Positions 54,468-61,938 of a stretch of DNA of 64,000 nucleotides are shown here, piece after piece. Within the stretch, counting starts at the first letter, position 1. Every line of letters begins with the position of its first letter. Source of the stretch: Brachybacterium endophyticum. GTDB lineage: Bacteria > Actinomycetota > Actinomycetes > Actinomycetales > Dermabacteraceae. The stretch is taken from contig NZ_QFKX01000004.1 of NCBI RefSeq assembly GCF_003130585.1, forward strand, positions 1 through 64,000, in the 5' to 3' direction. A program made the position numbers and the translations under genes. The notes beneath the pieces were generated by a model that was not told the DNA's origin, did not search any database, and saw only the letters and a program-made list of their open reading frames with translations.

Positions 54468-54731
54468 GTGAAGGATTTCGAGACGCTGCACGCGGAGCTC
54501 ATGAGGAAGGTCGCCGAACGCCCCGAGGGGTCCGGCACCGTCGCGGAGCTCGACGCGGGAGTGCACGCCATCGGCAAGAAGATCGTCGAGGAGGCCGCCG
54601 AGGTCTGGATGGCCTGCGAGCACGAGTCGCACGAGGCCGCCGCCGAGGAGATCTCCCAGCTGCTCTACCACCTGCAGGTGATGATGATCGCGAAGGGCAT
54701 CTCGCTGGAGGACGTCTACCGACATCTGTGA
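54468..54731 (+). CDS. hisE: Phosphoribosyl-ATP pyrophosphatase
   Basis: Second step of histidine synthesis, hydrolysing phosphoribosyl-ATP. The 87 residues are the standard helical MazG-like fold: [16 protein letters not shown], then [18 protein letters not shown] with the metal-binding EExxE pattern and [19 protein letters not shown] start, directly after a leaderless promoter. It is paired with hisG, as in mycobacteria; the remaining his genes are elsewhere. Confidence 0.95.
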   Translation: MKDFETLHAELMRKVAERPEGSGTVAELDAGVHAIGKKIVEEAAEVWMACEHESHEAAAEEISQLLYHLQVMMIAKGISLEDVYRHL

Positions 54732-54801
54732 GGCGTCGGCCGACGAGCCCGGCCCGGCGCCCCCTACCGCCCTCCGCCGCCCCGCCCGAAAGGGAATCCC
54801 C

Positions 54802-55659
54802 ATGCTCCGCATCGCCGTGCCCAACAAGGGCGCCCTGTCCGAACCCACCGCCGCCCTGCTGGCCGAGGCCGGCTACCGCCGCCGCAGCAACGCCAAGGAG
54901 CTCGTCCTGGTCGACGAGCCCAACGACGTCGAGCTCTTCTTCCTGCGTCCCCGGGACATCGCCGTGTACGTCGGCTCGGGGACGGTCGACGTCGGCATCA
55001 CCGGCCAGGACATGCTCGCCGACTCCCGCACCGTCGGCGAGGTGATCCTGCCGCTCGGGTTCGCCCGCTCCACCTTCCGCTTCGCCGCCCCGGACGGCGC
55101 CGATCGCACCCTGGAGAGCCTCCAGGGGGCCCGCATCGCGACCTCCTACGAGAACCTCGTCGAGGACCACCTGGCCGAGCACGGCGTGGACGCGACCGTG
55201 GTCCACCTCGACGGCGCCGTGGAGAGCTCGATCCGACTGGGCGTGGCCGAGGTGATCGCCGACGTGGTGGAGACCGGCACCACCCTTCGCCAGGCGGGTC
55301 TGGACGTGTTCGGCGACCCGATCATGACCAGCGAGGCCGTGCTCTTCTCCCGGGTCGACCTCGAGCTCGAGGACGACGCCGCCCACACGCTCGAGGTGCT
55401 GGTGCGCAGGATCCGCGGGGTGCTGGTGGCCCGGGAGTACGTGCTGATCGACTACGACATCCCCACCGAGAAGCTCGAGGGCGCCGTCGCCGTGACCCCG
55501 GGCTTCGAGGCCCCCACGGTCTCCGAGCTGCATCGCAGCGGCTGGTCCGCCGTGCGCTCGATGGTCGCGGTCTCGGACACCAACCACGTCATGGACGCGC
55601 TGTACGAGGCGGGTGCCCGCGCCATCCTCGTCACCGCGATCCAGGCGTGCCGGATGTGA
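54802..55659 (+). CDS. hisG: ATP phosphoribosyltransferase, long form
   Basis: First, histidine-inhibited step of histidine synthesis. The 285 residues are the long HisG form, which does not need His[58 protein letters not shown], the PRPP loop [18 protein letters not shown] and the C-terminal regulatory ACT-like domain (about 212-285). An AAAGGGAA ribosome site lies upstream. It is 70 bases after hisE in the same transcript. Confidence 0.96.
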   Translation: MLRIAVPNKGALSEPTAALLAEAGYRRRSNAKELVLVDEPNDVELFFLRPRDIAVYVGSGTVDVGITGQDMLADSRTVGEVILPLGFARSTFRFAAPDGADRTLESLQGARIATSYENLVEDHLAEHGVDATVVHLDGAVESSIRLGVAEVIADVVETGTTLRQAGLDVFGDPIMTSEAVLFSRVDLELEDDAAHTLEVLVRRIRGVLVAREYVLIDYDIPTEKLEGAVAVTPGFEAPTVSELHRSGWSAVRSMVAVSDTNHVMDALYEAGARAILVTAIQACRM

Positions 55660-55678
55660 GCGAGCGGGACGTGGACCG

Positions 55679-56155
55679 ATGAGCATCAGCGAACCCCAGG
55701 GCGAGGTCGGGCCGATCGTCTTCCGGCCCCGGCTGACACGCGTCGTCGCCTACGTGATCGGCGTGCTGGTCCTGCTGTCCGCCGTGCTGCTCTCGGTGCT
55801 CACCCGCTTCGGGCTGTTCGACACCGTCGGGTTCATCGCCTTCGGTCTGGCCGTGCTGTGGTTCTGCCACCGCGAAGGATCGGTGCGCGCGACCGCCCAC
55901 GCGGACCGTCTGGTGGTGCGCAACCTGATGACCACGCGCGAGCTCGAGTGGGCCGAGATCATCGGCGTGATCTTCCCTCCCGGAGACCCCTGGGCGACTC
56001 TCGACCTGGCCGACGGCGACACCATCTCCGTGATGGCCGTGCAGCGCACCGACGGGGCGAGCGGCATGCGCGCGGCCCGTCGACTGGCCGGGCTGATCAC
56101 CGAACGCGGCGAGGGAACGGGCACCCTCGACGGCGGCTCCTCGACGGAGGCCTGA
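55679..56155 (+). CDS. Bacterial PH-domain membrane protein
   Basis: A 158-residue protein with two close membrane helices (about 21-42 and 50-65, VVAYVIGVLVLLSAVLLSVL then a second). A bacterial PH-like domain of the bPH6 type follows: ATAHADRLVVRNLMTTRELE and EIIGVIFPPGDPWATLDLADGD. The tail is Gly/Thr-rich. The role is unknown; neighbours in histidine synthesis suggest only shared transcription. It starts 19 bases after hisG. Confidence 0.8.
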   Translation: MSISEPQGEVGPIVFRPRLTRVVAYVIGVLVLLSAVLLSVLTRFGLFDTVGFIAFGLAVLWFCHREGSVRATAHADRLVVRNLMTTRELEWAEIIGVIFPPGDPWATLDLADGDTISVMAVQRTDGASGMRAARRLAGLITERGEGTGTLDGGSSTEA

Positions 56156-56179
56156 GGCCCCCGTGCCGCAGGGCGCGCG

Positions 56180-57349
56180 TCAGTCGCGCTCGTCGGCCTC
56201 GGCACCGGTGCCGATCGACGGCACCACCTGCGCTGCCCGCCGTCCGGCCACCGCCGCGTAGACGAACGGCGCGGGATCCTCGGAGAGCCCTCGGCCCATC
56301 GTCCGCAGCGGGACGCTCGACCCGCCCAGCACCTCGAGCAGATCCTCCGCCGGGACCTCCACGCGCCGATGCCGGACACCTCGCGCCAGCGCACGTCGGA
56401 GAACTGCTGTTTCCAGCTGTCCCTCAACTGACAGCTCTTCAGCGCTGTTTCGACGAGCGGATCCCGCCACGTGGGCGTCGGCGTGCCGCCGCGGCACAGG
56501 GATGTCCGCAGGGGCCAGGGCCGCCCGCCCGAGCAGGGTCGCGCTGTGGTGGGAGAGTCCGACGTGCCGGGACCGCGCATCCGCGCCCGAGACCCGCAGG
56601 GCCGCGATCGGCGCGCCACCCAGCGCGGTGGCCGCGTGCAGCGCCTCCGCCGCCTGGATCCCGGAGAACCCCCAGGTCGTGTCGGTGCCCAGATTGCCGG
56701 GACCCTGGGTGACGACGGCGACGTCGGCCCCGACCACGGCCTTCGCACCCAGCAGCGCCGAGTGCACGGTGACTGCTTCGAGGTCGCCGCCGAAGGCCTG
56801 GCCGGAGCTGATGCAAGCGGCGAGCTCCCCGTTCGCGCGCAGCTGGGCGACCGTGCGGGAGTACGCCGCCGGGAGCGCGGCGGCATCGCTCATCACGTAG
56901 GCGATCCGGGCATCGGGGCGGGTCGCACGGATGCCGGCCACGATCGCGGGCAGCGCGGAGTGCAGGTCCGCCAGGACCACCGGCATCCCGCCGAGGTCCT
57001 CGACCTGCTCGAGGGCCTCGCGATGCGGGGAGGCCGGGTCGTCGAGGGCGTCGACCAGCGTCTGCATCGGTGTGTAGCGGGCCTTGACCATGTGGCCGTG
57101 GGGCTCGGCGTCCCGCGGGAGCTCGTCCGTGCGGGCGACCACGAGGGCCTGCCCGCCGGTGCCGAGGCCGCGACGCAGCGCGTTGGAGTTCACGAGCACG
57201 CCCTCGCCCACGGCGATCTCGCCCAGGAGCTCGGGATAGGACAGCGCCGGCACTTCGCCCTCGACGCCCTCGACCTCCAGTCGCAGGGTCTGCACCCCGG
57301 CCCACGGGGCCCTCACGTCGAGGACACGACCCCGCTCCCACTGCAGCAT
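56180..57349 (-). CDS. DUF3866 family protein
   Basis: A 389-residue cytosolic protein of the DUF3866 family. Hallmarks are QTLRLEVEGVEGEVPALSYP, VLVNSNALRRGLGTGG, HGHMVKARYTPMQTLV, YVMSDAAALPAAYS, QAFGGDLEAVTVHSALLGA and VTQGPGNLGTDTTWGFSG. The family is conserved in Actinobacteria and Firmicutes, but no activity has been assigned to it. Residues about 295-320 are coded by a locally AT-richer stretch (56405-56460). The ATG is six bases after TACGCT (leaderless). It is divergent from pafBC. Confidence 0.88.
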   Translation of the reverse strand: MLQWERGRVLDVRAPWAGVQTLRLEVEGVEGEVPALSYPELLGEIAVGEGVLVNSNALRRGLGTGGQALVVARTDELPRDAEPHGHMVKARYTPMQTLVDALDDPASPHREALEQVEDLGGMPVVLADLHSALPAIVAGIRATRPDARIAYVMSDAAALPAAYSRTVAQLRANGELAACISSGQAFGGDLEAVTVHSALLGAKAVVGADVAVVTQGPGNLGTDTTWGFSGIQAAEALHAATALGGAPIAALRVSGADARSRHVGLSHHSATLLGRAALAPADIPVPRRHADAHVAGSARRNSAEELSVEGQLETAVLRRALARGVRHRRVEVPAEDLLEVLGGSSVPLRTMGRGLSEDPAPFVYAAVAGRRAAQVVPSIGTGAEADERD

Positions 57350-57386
57350 GCGCCCAGCGTAGCCGCCGTGCCGCTACGGTGGAGCG
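57350..57386. promoter_or_regulatory. Back-to-back leaderless promoters of DUF3866 and pafBC
   Basis: In 37 bases there are two -10 boxes: minus-strand TACGCT (57361-57356), six bases from the DUF3866 ATG, and plus-strand TACGGT (57375-57380), six bases from the pafBC GTG. The two promoters face away from each other with 13 bases between the hexamers. Confidence 0.7.
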
Positions 57387-59432
57387 GTGGCTGCTCGAGG
57401 TGTGGAACGACTGCTCAACGTCATCATGACCATCGGGTCGCGGTCCCGGATCGACCGCGCCCAGCTGTTCGACGTCATCCCCGACTACGCGAACGCCGAG
57501 AGCGACGACGCGGCGGAGAAGATGTTCGAGCGCGACAAGGCCGCGATCCTCGAGCTGGGACTGCCGCTGGTCTCCGAGCGCGACACGTGGGACGAGTCGC
57601 GCGTGCTCTACCGGATCGCGGGCGGCGAGAGCACCGGTGCTCTCGACGTCACCCCGCAGGAGTACACGGTCCTGCTCGCGGCGAGCCGTGCCTGGGACGA
57701 CGCCGCGGCCGGGGGAGCGGCCCGCCGAGTGCGCTCGAAGCTGCTGAGCCTGGGCATCGAGGCGGACCCGGACCTGCTGCGCCGCACACCTCGAGGATCC
57801 CTCGAGTCGCTGCCCGTCCTGACACCTCTGCTCGAGGCCGTCACCCAGTCCCGACGCGTCCAGTTCTCCTACCGCACGGCCGACGGCCGCCTCTCCGACC
57901 GCACCCTGGAGCCGTGGGTGGTCGCCGTCCACGAGGGCCGCTGGTACGCGTGGGGGCACGACGTCGACCGCGCCGAGGCCCGGCTCTTCCGCGCCTCCCG
58001 CGTCGAGACCTATCCGCGTCTGAAGGGGCGGGCCACGGCGGACAGGCCACGGCACACCTCCATCGCGGAGGCGCTCGAGCGCGCCGACGCCGGTGCGGAC
58101 ACCGCGCGCGCCGTGCTCGACGTCGAGCCGTTCAAGGCTCTCGCCCTGCGCGACCAGCTGGGCGCCCCTCTCGAGGAGCGTCGGATCGAGCTCCCCGAGC
58201 TCCCGCGCACACAGGTGCGCCGCCGGGTCCTCGCCGAGACCCGCTGGATCACCCTGCTCTCCCCGCAGCCGTGGCGGCGCGAGCTCGCGGGGGTGCTGAC
58301 GGGTGTCGCGCGCGTCCACGAGGGGCCCGCCGAGCTCGCCGCCCTCGAGAGCGCGACCCCGCGCAGCGGCCCTCGCATCCGCGTCAGCCCGAGCGGCACC
58401 GATCATCTCTCGCGACTGATCGGGGAGGCCTCCTACGTCCTCAGCCGCGGCGAGGTCGAGCTCGAGCAGATCGCCGAGGAGTTCGCCATCAGCACCGAAC
58501 AGGTCATCACCGACCTGCAGGTGCTGTTCGTGTGCGGCGACCTCGGGACCGGCTGGGAGGACCTCATCGAGGCCGAGTGGGATTCCGGGATCGTGCGCGT
58601 GCGCAACGCCGATGCACTGCGCCGGCCGCTGCGCCTGAGCGCACCCGAGAGCACCGCGCTGCTCGCAGGACTCGCCACCCTCGACCCCGCGGCGGGGGAG
58701 GAGAGCGAGGTCGTCGACTCGGCGCGCCGCAAGCTCTCCGCCCACCTCGGCGAGGAGGAGCGCGAGGAAGTCGGACGGGCGCAGGAGCCGGCCCCGTCCG
58801 AGCAGCCCTCCGGCGTGCCGGACGACGGTTCCGCCGCCCCCGCACCCGCCGGGGCGCACGAGGTCGGCGGCGGCACGGGTGCGGCGCGTCGGCAGGGGGT
58901 GCTGCGGGCCGTCCGCGAGGCCCTCGCCGAGGGCGACTCGCTCGTCATCCGGTACTCACCGCCGACGACGCCGGGCACCACCGTGCGTGTCGTCCGTCCC
59001 CTCGAGCTGCTCACCGTCGGCACGCGCAGCTACGTTCGCGCCCACTGCGAGCTCGCGGGGGAGGAGCGCCGCTTCCGGCTGGACCGCATCGTCGAGGTGC
59101 TGCCCGACGACGCCGCGACCAGCGACCCCGGATCGGTGTCCCAGGAGGCGGGAGCCTCCTCGTCCGGGCGCGTCGCGGGCGGCTCGTGGCTGCGGCTGCA
59201 GGGAGGCGGCCGCTGGATCGCGGAGGCCTTCGAGGCCGACGAGATCCGCGACGGCGAGAGCGGGGAGTCCTTCGCGCACCTGCCCGACCCCGTGCGCTCG
59301 GCGCTCGTGGACGCGGTGATCGAGGCCGGCGGCTCCGCGGAGGTGCTCGAACCCGCCGAGCTCAGAGATGAGATCGTGACCATTTCCTGGGGCGCTGCTG
59401 AGCGTCACGGGGACGGGCAGTCGGTAGGCTGA
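57387..59432 (+). CDS. pafBC: Single-chain PafBC, WYL-domain transcription regulator
   Basis: A natural fusion of PafB and PafC, the activator of the LexA-independent DNA-damage response in Actinobacteria. The 681 residues hold a winged helix (about 1-80, RGVERLLNVIMTIGSRSRID), a WYL domain (about 145-215, VQFSYRTADGRLSDRTLEPW then WYAWGHD) and a C-terminal WCX part. A second, more degenerate set follows: winged helix about 335-400, LSRGEVELEQIAEEFAIST; WYL about 495-570. A linker of about 45 residues rich in Pro, Glu and Gly lies near 455-500. In mycobacteria the two halves are separate genes. GTG start, leaderless. Confidence 0.93.
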   Translation: MAARGVERLLNVIMTIGSRSRIDRAQLFDVIPDYANAESDDAAEKMFERDKAAILELGLPLVSERDTWDESRVLYRIAGGESTGALDVTPQEYTVLLAASRAWDDAAAGGAARRVRSKLLSLGIEADPDLLRRTPRGSLESLPVLTPLLEAVTQSRRVQFSYRTADGRLSDRTLEPWVVAVHEGRWYAWGHDVDRAEARLFRASRVETYPRLKGRATADRPRHTSIAEALERADAGADTARAVLDVEPFKALALRDQLGAPLEERRIELPELPRTQVRRRVLAETRWITLLSPQPWRRELAGVLTGVARVHEGPAELAALESATPRSGPRIRVSPSGTDHLSRLIGEASYVLSRGEVELEQIAEEFAISTEQVITDLQVLFVCGDLGTGWEDLIEAEWDSGIVRVRNADALRRPLRLSAPESTALLAGLATLDPAAGEESEVVDSARRKLSAHLGEEEREEVGRAQEPAPSEQPSGVPDDGSAAPAPAGAHEVGGGTGAARRQGVLRAVREALAEGDSLVIRYSPPTTPGTTVRVVRPLELLTVGTRSYVRAHCELAGEERRFRLDRIVEVLPDDAATSDPGSVSQEAGASSSGRVAGGSWLRLQGGGRWIAEAFEADEIRDGESGESFAHLPDPVRSALVDAVIEAGGSAEVLEPAELRDEIVTISWGAAERHGDGQSVG

Positions 59433-59513
59433 CCACGAGCGTGCGCATCGCAGCGACGTCGTCGCCGTGGACTGCGCGTCCGCGCTCCACGGACTCCCGT
59501 CCCGCTGTGGGAC

Positions 59514-59519
59514 GATAAT
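59514..59519 (+). promoter_or_regulatory. -10 box of tatA
   Basis: GATAAT about 41 bases before the tatA ATG, in an otherwise gene-free gap of 127 bases after pafBC. GAAAGG is the ribosome site. Confidence 0.5.
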
Positions 59520-59559
59520 GAGGCCGCTTCCCGGCGCGGCCCCGACGAAAGGACTGACC

Positions 59560-59943
59560 ATGGGTGCGATCAAGCCCTGGCACATCATCATCCTCGTCCT
59601 GGTGGTGCTGCTTCTCTTCGGTGCGGGCAAGCTCCCGAGCCTCGCCCGCAACGTGGGCAAGTCGATGCGCATCTTCAAGAGCGAGGTCGACGAGCTGCGC
59701 GGTGACGAGCAGGAGGACGACGAGGACGGCGAGGATCGCCGCGACCGCTCCTCGCGCGAGGGTCGCCGTCGTGACGACTCCCGCGACACCCGCGAGCGCG
59801 AGACGCGCAGCAGCCGTGAGGACGAGCGGGGAGAGCGCTCCCGCCGCGACGAGCGCGACTACGACCCCCGTGACGACCGGGACCGGGACCGCGACGTCGT
59901 GCACACCCGCGAACGCGGCGAGGACGACTACCGTCGCGACTGA
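59560..59943 (+). CDS. tatA: Twin-arginine translocase subunit TatA
   Basis: Pore-forming component of the Tat export system for folded proteins. The 127 residues start GAIKPWHIIILVLVVLLLFG, one membrane helix, followed by the hinge GAGKLP and the amphipathic helix ARNVGKSMRIFKSEVDELR. The C-terminal ~80 residues are almost only Asp, Glu and Arg (mixed-charge repeats such as RDDSRDTRERE), long for TatA. It lies between pafBC and tatC, the usual actinobacterial order; a TatB is not in this window. Confidence 0.94.
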   Translation: MGAIKPWHIIILVLVVLLLFGAGKLPSLARNVGKSMRIFKSEVDELRGDEQEDDEDGEDRRDRSSREGRRRDDSRDTRERETRSSREDERGERSRRDERDYDPRDDRDRDRDVVHTRERGEDDYRRD

Positions 59944-60001
59944 GTCGCACCACCTCCGTGCGGACGGCCCCCGTACCGGGCCGGACCGCATCTCTCGCTG
60001 A

Positions 60002-60032
60002 CGGGTCCGGGCGTCCAGGACGCCCGGACCCG
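60002..60032 (+). terminator. Hairpin between tatA and tatC
   Basis: Two 15-base arms (60002-60016 and 60018-60032) form a perfect inverted repeat; in practice the stem is about 13 bp with a short loop. It starts 58 bases after tatA and ends 23 bases before tatC, so it may act as a partial terminator or as an mRNA 3' stabiliser. Confidence 0.65.
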
Positions 60033-60055
60033 CATGCCGGAAGGACGAACCACCC

Positions 60056-60982
60056 GTGGCGCAAGACCGCATCTCCGACGAGGACACCGAGCCCTCGAAG
60101 GGTCGCAGGGGACGTGTGAGGACCAAGCGTCGTGCCCGTGACCCCGAGGGGCGCATGGCGCTCAACGAGCACCTCGTCGAGCTGCGGAACCGCCTCGTGG
60201 TCTGCGCCGTCGTCATCCTGCTGATGGCGATCGTGGGCTGGTTCGTCTTCGACTACGTGTACAGCTTCCTGCAGCAGCCCTTCAACGCCGCCAAGTCCCA
60301 GAACCCCGATCTGCAGGCCGGCATCAGCTACGGCAAGGTCGGCAGCTTCCTGGGCACGAAGATGCAGATCTCGGCCTACATCGGCCTGATCCTCGCGGCC
60401 CCGGTCGTGATCTACGAGATCTGGATGTTCCTCGTCCCCGGGCTGCACAGGAACGAGCGCCGCTACGCGATCGGGTTCTTCGGCTCGGCGATCCCGCTGT
60501 TCTTCATCGGCTGCGTCGCCGGCTACTGGATCATGGACAAGGCCGTCCCGATCCTGCTGGGCTTCGCGCCGAACAGCGAGGCCGTGATCGCGAACATCGA
60601 CTTCGGCGAGTACCTGAAGCTGTTCATCAAGACCATGCTCGCCTTCGGGATCGCCTTCGACCTGCCGGTCGTGCTGGTGCTGCTGAACTTCCTGGGCATC
60701 CTCTCGGGCCGCAGCATGCTCAAGGCCTGGCGCTGGGTCATCTTCCTGTGCTTCGCCTTCACCGCCGTGATGGTGCCGACGCCAGATCCTTTCTCGATGA
60801 TCGCGATGACGGCCCCGATGATCGCGCTCTACTTCGCCGCCGTCCTGGTCAGCCTCTGGAACGACAGGCGACGCGCGAAGCTCGAGGACACCGATCTCGA
60901 CGACGAGCGGGCCAGCACCATCGACGACGCCCCGGAGGCCGTGGACGGGCCCTCGTCCCTCGACGAGGACGACGACCGGTGA
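60056..60982 (+). CDS. tatC: Twin-arginine translocase subunit TatC
   Basis: Receptor for twin-arginine signal peptides, with six membrane helices. After a charged ~30-residue N-terminus come ALNEHLVELRNRLVVC (signal-peptide contact site), AYIGLILAAPVVIYEIWMFL, LPVVLVLLNFLGILSGR and the conserved PTPDPFSMIAM before the last helices. The 308 residues include an acidic C-terminal tail. GTG start with GGAAGGACG upstream. Its stop overlaps the lipid-kinase gene (GTGA). An in-window substrate candidate is the FKBP lipoprotein at 46.6 kb. Confidence 0.96.
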   Translation: MAQDRISDEDTEPSKGRRGRVRTKRRARDPEGRMALNEHLVELRNRLVVCAVVILLMAIVGWFVFDYVYSFLQQPFNAAKSQNPDLQAGISYGKVGSFLGTKMQISAYIGLILAAPVVIYEIWMFLVPGLHRNERRYAIGFFGSAIPLFFIGCVAGYWIMDKAVPILLGFAPNSEAVIANIDFGEYLKLFIKTMLAFGIAFDLPVVLVLLNFLGILSGRSMLKAWRWVIFLCFAFTAVMVPTPDPFSMIAMTAPMIALYFAAVLVSLWNDRRRAKLEDTDLDDERASTIDDAPEAVDGPSSLDEDDDR

Positions 60983-61938
60983 GCCGGCTGCGGATCGGAT
61001 TGCTGACGAATCCGTCCGCCGCGAGTGGTGCCGCCCAGCGCACGGGACGCCAGGTGGCGCACCTGCTGCGGATCGCGGGCATCTCCGTCGTCGAGCTCAC
61101 CGCCGTCAGCGCCGCCGTCGCCAGGGCCCGCGCGATGGAGGTCCGGGACACGCTCACCGCACTGGTGGTCGTCGGCGGCGACGGAACGGTCTCGCTCGGG
61201 GCGGGGATCGTCGCCGAGACCCCGGTGCGCCTCGGCGTCGTCCCCGCCGGCAGCGGCAACGACTTCGCGCGCGCCCTGGGGATGGAGGAGGCCGACGTCG
61301 AGGGATCGGTGCGCCGACTTCTGCAGGCGCTCTCACGTCCCGTGGTCGCGATCGACGCGATCGAGCTGCGATCCGGTGTCGACGGCGACCCCACGGGCAT
61401 CGACCGCAGCATCGCCCTGGGCAACGTCTCCCTGGGCTTCGACGCCCTGGTCAACGCCCGTGCCAACGACTCCCGTCTGTCCCCGCGGATGCGCTACACC
61501 GGCGCCCTGGTGCGCGAGATCTCGGCGTTCCGCTCGCGGCGCTACTGGATCGAGGTCGACGGCGGGCCGCGCGAGGACATCGACGCGAGCCTGCTGACCC
61601 TGTGCAACACCGGCGTGCTCGGGGGTGGCATGCGCCTGGTGCCCGATGCCCGCGTGGACGACGGCCGTCTCGACCTCGCCGTCGTCGCGGGCCTCTCCCG
61701 CACGGGGCTGCTGCGCCTGTTCCCGCGCGTCTTCCGGGGCACCCACACCGACCTCTCCGTCTTCAGCACCCGCCCGGTGCACCAGATCCGCGTCGGCCTG
61801 CACGAGAGCACTCTCCTGCGCGCCTACGCCGACGGGGAGGCTCGCAACCAGCTGCCCGTGCGCGCACGCGTCCTGCCAGGAGCGGTGCGCATTCTCGCCG
61901 ACCTCCCCGCTGCCGCGGATACCAGGGGGAACACCTGA
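60979..61938 (+). CDS. Diacylglycerol/lipid kinase family protein
   Basis: A 319-residue cytosolic DagK-like kinase. The nucleotide site is VVVGGDGTVSLGAGIV with the GGDGT motif, then VVPAGSGNDFARALG. The second domain begins near IALGNVSLGFDALVN and has LTLCNTGVLGGGMRLVPDARVDDG. Family members phosphorylate diacylglycerol, undecaprenol or sphingoid lipids; the true substrate cannot be read from the sequence. Its ends overlap tatC (GTGA) and the helicase gene (TGATG), so all three are coupled. Confidence 0.88.
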   Translation: MSRLRIGLLTNPSAASGAAQRTGRQVAHLLRIAGISVVELTAVSAAVARARAMEVRDTLTALVVVGGDGTVSLGAGIVAETPVRLGVVPAGSGNDFARALGMEEADVEGSVRRLLQALSRPVVAIDAIELRSGVDGDPTGIDRSIALGNVSLGFDALVNARANDSRLSPRMRYTGALVREISAFRSRRYWIEVDGGPREDIDASLLTLCNTGVLGGGMRLVPDARVDDGRLDLAVVAGLSRTGLLRLFPRVFRGTHTDLSVFSTRPVHQIRVGLHESTLLRAYADGEARNQLPVRARVLPGAVRILADLPAAADTRGNT

